Positions 6,244 to 9,389 of a stretch of 9,389 bases of DNA are shown piece after piece. Positions within the stretch are counted from its first letter, which is position 1. The number at the start of each line of letters is the position of its first letter. The position numbers were made by a program, and so were the translations under genes. The stretch spans positions 19,389 through 28,777 of the forward strand of contig PMJK01000104.1 in assembly GCA_003158505.1 (NCBI GenBank), read 5' to 3'. The notes below the pieces were generated by a model. That model searched no databases. It saw only the letters and a list, made by a program, of their open reading frames with translations, and was not told where the DNA came from. The stretch is from Holophagaceae bacterium. GTDB taxonomy: Bacteria > Acidobacteriota > Holophagae > Holophagales > Holophagaceae.

Positions 6244-7410
6244 TCAGGCTCCTTCTTCCCGCTCCTGGGATTGGGACACGGGACCATCAGGGAAGATGGA
6301 GAAGTTCCGCACGGCGAAGGCGAACACCGCCATGCCGGTGGCCACCAGGCCCACGGACACGATGATCTCCATGGCGGAGGGAATGTAACGGGTGCCCGAG
6401 GCCGCTTCCATGCCTGTGATGCTCACATTCAGGCGGTTCATCACAAACCCCAGCACCGCGAGGAAGGCGCCTCCCACCAGCCAATTGGGATCGGATCGCA
6501 GACGGCGGAAGGACATGAGGACTACGGGCAGGATCACGCCCAGGGTGAACTCCAGCAGGAACATATTCCCTTCGTAGCTGAAACTGAGGATGCTGCCAAA
6601 GGCATGGTTGCGGTGAATGGCCTGGATGCGCATGAGCCCGTAGATGCCGAGAGCCACCACCATGCCTCGGGCGAGGGGCTCCAACAGATTCATCTCCAGA
6701 TGACGGTGGAAAGCCCGCCCGCTGAGGTAGGATTCGAGGATCACCATTCCGATGCCTGCGCCGATGGCCGAGATGTAGAAATGAAGGGGAAGCATGGGTG
6801 AGTACCAGAGCGGGTGGAGCTTGCTCGGCACGATCAAGTAGAGCGTTCCCAGCGAGGACTGATGCAGGGTCGATAGGATCACGCCGATGATGACCAGGGG
6901 TATGATGAGACGGTGGATGAGCCGGGCAGGCGCATGGAACCCGAACCGCTCGAAGACGACGGGCGCAAACTCCACCGCCAGAACCGTGGTGTAGAGCATG
7001 ACGCACCAGGCCACCTCAAACATGACGGAGTGCGGGTTCCAGTAGACGATGGCGTGCCAGATGCGCCAAGGCTGGCCCAGATCCAGCAACAAAGCCACGA
7101 TCACAAAAGAATAGCCAAGGAAACCCGTCAGGATCGTTGGTCGCACGATGGGCTCGAACTTCTTGAGATTGAAGAGCTGGACTACGGCGGTAAGGGTGAA
7201 GGCTCCCGCGGCGAGCCCCACTCCGCAGAGCAAGTCGAAGCCGATCCAAAGGCCCCAGGGGAAGCGGTCGCTCAAGTGAGTGACGGCGCCTAGGCCCTTG
7301 GTGAATCGGATCACCGTGACCGCGCAGAAGGCCAGGAACAGTACGACGAAGACGCCGGTCCAGAACCCTGGACGGAATCGGCGGGGATTGAGGGTGGCAG
7401 TAGCGTTCAT
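6244..7410 (-). CDS. HybB-like (NrfD family) integral membrane quinone-reactive subunit
   Basis: A 388-residue, very hydrophobic protein with about ten transmembrane segments (roughly 17-37, 55-80, 91-111, 127-149, 163-184, 207-229, 245-263, 280-300, 310-327 and 344-370). SDRFPWGLWIGFDLLCGVGL (47-66), FHRHLEMNLL and MNRLNVSITGM match HybB, the membrane subunit of E. coli hydrogenase 2, in the NrfD/PsrC superfamily; the length also fits HybB. These proteins bind no heme and pass electrons between quinone and a partner iron-sulfur protein, in some complexes coupled to ion movement. The start at 7410 overlaps the ferredoxin stop (ATGA) and has GAGGAG 7 nt upstream. No hydrogenase large or small subunit is adjacent, so the name hybB describes homology, not a proven hydrogenase role. 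Confidence 0.9.
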   Translation of the reverse strand: MNATATLNPRRFRPGFWTGVFVVLFLAFCAVTVIRFTKGLGAVTHLSDRFPWGLWIGFDLLCGVGLAAGAFTLTAVVQLFNLKKFEPIVRPTILTGFLGYSFVIVALLLDLGQPWRIWHAIVYWNPHSVMFEVAWCVMLYTTVLAVEFAPVVFERFGFHAPARLIHRLIIPLVIIGVILSTLHQSSLGTLYLIVPSKLHPLWYSPMLPLHFYISAIGAGIGMVILESYLSGRAFHRHLEMNLLEPLARGMVVALGIYGLMRIQAIHRNHAFGSILSFSYEGNMFLLEFTLGVILPVVLMSFRRLRSDPNWLVGGAFLAVLGFVMNRLNVSITGMEAASGTRYIPSAMEIIVSVGLVATGMAVFAFAVRNFSIFPDGPVSQSQEREEGA

Positions 7411-8159
7411 GACCGATCTCCTCGTCCGTGGTTATGCTTCTCTGCCTTCGCCACATCCTCGCGGCGCGCAGTGATCCAGTGCACTCCATAGAGGAAGACG
7501 GCCCAGACCCCGACGAAATCGGGAATGTTGGAAAGCACCTGCCAGGTGCGCATGGCTGGCGGATCAGCCGGCAGATTGGTTTTCAGGCCGAGTTTGTCGA
7601 AGGGCACGCTGGAAATCATCATTACGGAGGTTCCCCCCGCTTCCGTCAGTCCGTAGATGTGGTCCAGGTACGCGCCGGGCTTCGAACGGATGCGCGTGCG
7701 GGCCTCCCAGATCAGATCCTCCTTCTTGCCGAAGGTGGTGGCGTCTACCGGGCAGGCCTCGGTGCACGCGGTGAGCTTGCCTTCCTTGACTCGGTCGGCG
7801 CAAAGGATGCACTTCCCCATGACCGGTACCGGGCGGTCCCACTGGTATTTCGGGATTTCGAAGGGACAGGCCATCATGCAGTAGCGACATCCCATGCAGC
7901 GCTCGGCATCGTAAACCACGGGACCTTCGGGCGTCTTTGTCAGGGCCGCCACGGGACAGACCGATGCGCAGGTGGGCACTTCACAGTGCATGCAGAAGCG
8001 GCGCACGTTGAGGCCTTCCTTGGGCTGGACCACGGTCCAGGTATAGGCGGTCAACACCTCCTCTACCTTTTCGGGCAGCTTGTTCTGCTCCTTGCACGCG
8101 GAGCTGCAGGCGCCGCAACCTATGCAGCGCGTGGAATCGATGAGAAGGCCCATACCCAT
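7407..8159 (-). CDS. HybA-like 4x[4Fe-4S] ferredoxin subunit with C-terminal membrane helix, no signal peptide
   Basis: A 250-residue electron-transfer protein with sixteen cysteines in four cluster-binding groups: C12/15/18/22, C56/59/64/68, C88/91/94/98 and C117/120/132/136. The C-terminal part (HIYGLTEAGGTSVMMISSVPF, 167-187, and the predicted membrane helix at about 212-229) follows the layout of HybA of hydrogenase 2 and related beta subunits such as FdnH. It should wire a redox partner to the HybB-like subunit encoded next. Unlike E. coli HybA it starts directly at the first cluster motif, with no Tat signal. The ATG at 8159 has AGGAG 5 nt upstream; the second ATG, at 8153, is less well placed, and the frame upstream to the preceding stop offers no ATG, GTG or TTG. 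The protein may therefore be cytoplasm-facing, or be exported with a Tat-bearing partner as FdnH is. First gene of the operon. Confidence 0.92.
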   Translation of the reverse strand: MGMGLLIDSTRCIGCGACSSACKEQNKLPEKVEEVLTAYTWTVVQPKEGLNVRRFCMHCEVPTCASVCPVAALTKTPEGPVVYDAERCMGCRYCMMACPFEIPKYQWDRPVPVMGKCILCADRVKEGKLTACTEACPVDATTFGKKEDLIWEARTRIRSKPGAYLDHIYGLTEAGGTSVMMISSVPFDKLGLKTNLPADPPAMRTWQVLSNIPDFVGVWAVFLYGVHWITARREDVAKAEKHNHGRGDRS

Positions 8160-8164
8160 GGGTT

Positions 8165-8169
8165 CTCCT
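8165..8169 (-). promoter_or_regulatory. ribosome binding site of the ferredoxin gene
   Basis: AGGAG on the minus strand, 5 nt before the ATG at 8159. It decides between the two close ATGs (8159 and 8153) and supports the signal-less N-terminus. Confidence 0.65.
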
Positions 8170-8195
8170 GCTATGTCAATCGTCCCAAGGAGGAA

Positions 8196-8217
8196 TTCCA
8201 GGGGGATTCGCCTGGAA
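8196..8217 (-). repeat. perfect 7-bp inverted repeat in the operon leader
   Basis: TTCCAGG (8196-8202) and CCTGGAA (8211-8217) are exact inverted copies around an 8-nt loop. The dyad lies 37 bp before the ferredoxin start and overlaps the end of the promoter candidate, so it could be an operator or a 5'-leader hairpin. Confidence 0.4.
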
Positions 8218-8245
8218 GCATGGGCCCATCAAATCCTATAGTCAA
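8217..8245 (-). promoter_or_regulatory. weak sigma70-type promoter candidate for the redox operon
   Basis: On the minus strand TTGACT (8245-8240) matches the -35 consensus at five of six bases; 17 nt later CATGCT (8222-8217) matches TATAAT at only three. Spacing is ideal but the -10 is poor, so this is a candidate only. Confidence 0.2.
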
Positions 8246-8312
8246 CCCTTTGGTGGTAAATAAAAACGACACTGTTATCTTTATTAAGACATCCCCCCAC
8301 AGATGCGAAATA

Positions 8313-8353
8313 TTTAGGGATGTTTAGGGGGTCTAAGACCATTCGCGATGGTC
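8313..8353. promoter_or_regulatory. cluster of phased direct repeats and dyads, possible operator
   Basis: TTTAGGG occurs at 8313-8319 and again at 8323-8329, exactly 10 bp apart. It is followed by the dyad GGTCTAAGACC (8330-8340) and the overlapping inverted repeat GACCAT-TCGCG-ATGGTC (8337-8353). Such density upstream of a signal-transduction operon suggests a regulator binding region, but no known box is matched. Confidence 0.3.
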
Positions 8354-8355
8354 AT
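8314..8355 (-). CDS. possible 13-codon leader peptide
   Basis: A tiny frame encoding MTIANGLRPPKHP. AGAGGAG (8365-8359) stands 3 nt before its ATG, a good but closely spaced Shine-Dalgarno. It would be translated upstream of the ferredoxin operon in the same direction. No repeated regulatory codon is seen, and such short frames arise by chance. Confidence 0.15.
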   Translation of the reverse strand: MTIANGLRPPKHP

Positions 8356-8535
8356 GATCTCCTCTGGGGACCACACCTGGACTCGGAAATACCCAGGCGC
8401 ACCCACCCGAAAAAGTCCTGCGGTCACATTTTCCCTTCAACTACACCCGGACCATAGCAGGTGGGCATGGATGGTGAGCAAATTCGACCGGGTAACCTTG
8501 GGCTCGGGGACAGAATCCCCCAAGGGATTCCACAA

Positions 8536-8569
8536 TTAAAAGCGCCCCGCAAATGCGGGGCGCTTTTAA
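8536..8569 (-). terminator. intrinsic terminator of groEL
   Basis: Arms 8536-8550 and 8555-8569 are perfect inverted copies: a GCGCCCCGC/GCGGGGCGC core flanked by TTAAAA/TTTTAA, with a 4-nt loop. It lies 34 bp past the groEL stop. Flanking T-runs exist on both strands, so it could act bidirectionally, but only groEL reads into it here. Confidence 0.9.
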
Positions 8570-8603
8570 AACTTACAGCAAATGATTGAAATGCAGCTGC
8601 TGC

Positions 8604-9389
8604 TTAATACATGTCTTCCATGCCGCCCATGCCGGGGCCACCGCCAGGGGCAGCGGACTTGGGCTCGGGGAGCTCGGTGATGATGGCCTCGGTGGTCAGC
8701 ATCATGGAGGCTACGGAGGCGGCATTGCGAAGCGCGGTCTTGACCACCTTGGCGGGATCGATCACACCGAAGGCGACCATATCGCCATAGGCGTCAGTGG
8801 CCGCGTTGTAGCCGTAGTTGCCCTTGCCTTCGCGGACAGAGTTCACAACCACGGAGCCTTCGACACCGGCGTTGGTGGCGATCTGGCGGAGGGGCTCCTG
8901 CAGGGACTTGCGGACGATGTCGACGCCAGTGGCCTGATCGCCAGTGAGCTTCAGCTCAGCGAGCTGACTGAGGGCGCGGAGCAGCGCGACACCACCGCCG
9001 GCCACGATGCCGTCCTCGACGGCGGCCTTAGTGGCGTGCATGGCGTCTTCCACCCGGGCCTTCTTCTCCTTCAACTCGGTCTCAGAGGCGGCGCCCACCT
9101 TGATGACGGCGACGCCACCCACGAGCTTGGCGAGACGCTCCTGCAGCTTCTCCTTGTCGTAGTCACTGGTGGAAGTCTCCACCTGGGCGCGGATCTGCTT
9201 CACGCGGCCCTGGATCGCCTCGGTGCTGCCGGCGCCCTCGATGATGGTGGTGTTCTCCTTGTCGATGGTGACCTTCTTGGCGCTGCCGAGGTCGGTCAGG
9301 GTGAGGTTCTCAAGCTTCAGGCCCAGATCCTCGCTGATGGCCTTGCCGCCGGTAAGGGTGGCGATGTCCTCGAGCATGGCCTTGCGGCG
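8604..9389 (-). CDS. groEL: chaperonin GroEL, C-terminal part (5' end outside window)
   Basis: The last 261 residues of the 60-kDa chaperonin, which folds client proteins inside a double ring capped by GroES, using ATP. The frame is open to the window edge, beginning RRKAMLEDIATLTGG, which corresponds to about residue 284 of E. coli GroEL; the full protein is therefore expected to be of normal length. Visible are the end of the apical domain, the intermediate domain with the ATP-hydrolysis aspartate in RVEDAMHATKAAVEDG (about residue 115 of the visible part), the GGGVAL loop, the nucleotide-contacting NYGYNAATDAYGDM, and a Gly/Met-rich tail ending GGGPGMGGMEDMY. groES, usually upstream, would lie outside the window. 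The terminator at 8536-8569 ends the transcript, separating it from the redox operon. Confidence 0.97.
   Translation of the reverse strand, partial: RRKAMLEDIATLTGGKAISEDLGLKLENLTLTDLGSAKKVTIDKENTTIIEGAGSTEAIQGRVKQIRAQVETSTSDYDKEKLQERLAKLVGGVAVIKVGAASETELKEKKARVEDAMHATKAAVEDGIVAGGGVALLRALSQLAELKLTGDQATGVDIVRKSLQEPLRQIATNAGVEGSVVVNSVREGKGNYGYNAATDAYGDMVAFGVIDPAKVVKTALRNAASVASMMLTTEAIITELPEPKSAAPGGGPGMGGMEDMY

Larger units (their letters stand above)
8160..8603. other. 444-bp non-coding spacer between the redox operon and groEL
   Basis: From the ferredoxin start outward it holds a small hairpin (8196-8217), a weak promoter candidate (8217-8245), an AT-richer tract (about 8230-8325), phased TTTAGGG repeats and dyads (8313-8353), a possible 13-codon leader (8314-8355) and the groEL terminator (8536-8569). 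In 8366-8535 I see no supported gene, no known RNA fold and only short palindromes such as GGGGA/TCCCC at 8506-8520. Confidence 0.7.

Noticed and set aside
8174..8224. 16-codon frame on the minus strand starting ATGCTTCCAGGC
   Set aside because: No Shine-Dalgarno precedes it and its codons look random; it is no better than chance.
7428..8327. Open frame of 299 codons on the + strand
   Set aside because: Antisense to the ferredoxin gene with its sixteen cluster cysteines; no domain and no RBS support.
8348..8539. 63-codon + strand frame in the spacer next to groEL
   Set aside because: No Shine-Dalgarno, no recognisable domain, and its end runs into the groEL terminator stem.

Overview
The window is GC-rich, densely packed bacterial chromosome with no mobile element, tRNA, rRNA or CRISPR array in view. 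Gene content (groEL, uvrC, scpA, lipA, a c-type-heme sensor kinase and a HybA/HybB-like redox pair) fits an anaerobic or facultative Gram-negative respirer. Holophagae-type Acidobacteriota or a delta-proteobacterial lineage are my best guesses; this is inference from gene style, not a database match.

Left part (1-3570). The 3' end of uvrC (+) meets a three-gene minus-strand block: scpA, a four-helix membrane protein joined to it by a 4-base GTGA overlap, and a single-pass protein with one Sel1 repeat. scpB, the usual partner of scpA, is not in the window. scpA and lipA (+) diverge from a 164-bp spacer, about half of which is an imperfect 30-bp inverted repeat built from ATGAAC units. A long hairpin overlaps the lipA stop codon, where lipA converges with the next operon.

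Centre (3580-8159, all minus strand, transcribed right to left). Four tightly spaced genes look like one operon: a 16-cysteine ferredoxin resembling HybA but without a signal peptide; a ten-helix HybB/NrfD-family quinone-reactive membrane subunit; a sensor histidine kinase whose extracytoplasmic domain carries two heme-c attachment motifs (CYACH and CSTADCH); and an unusual response regulator with an N-terminal membrane anchor, a complete receiver domain and a C-terminal GcvH-like domain in place of a DNA-binding domain. No hydrogenase or other catalytic subunit lies next to the redox pair. A plausible reading is that the kinase senses redox state or a ligand through heme and signals, at the membrane, to a regulator that may act by protein contact on the electron-transfer complex. 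This system is the most interesting part of the window.

Right part (8160-9389). A 444-bp non-coding stretch holds candidate control elements for the redox operon (dyads, a phased TTTAGGG repeat, a weak promoter, a possible 13-codon leader) and a near-perfect terminator for groEL, whose 3' half fills the right edge.
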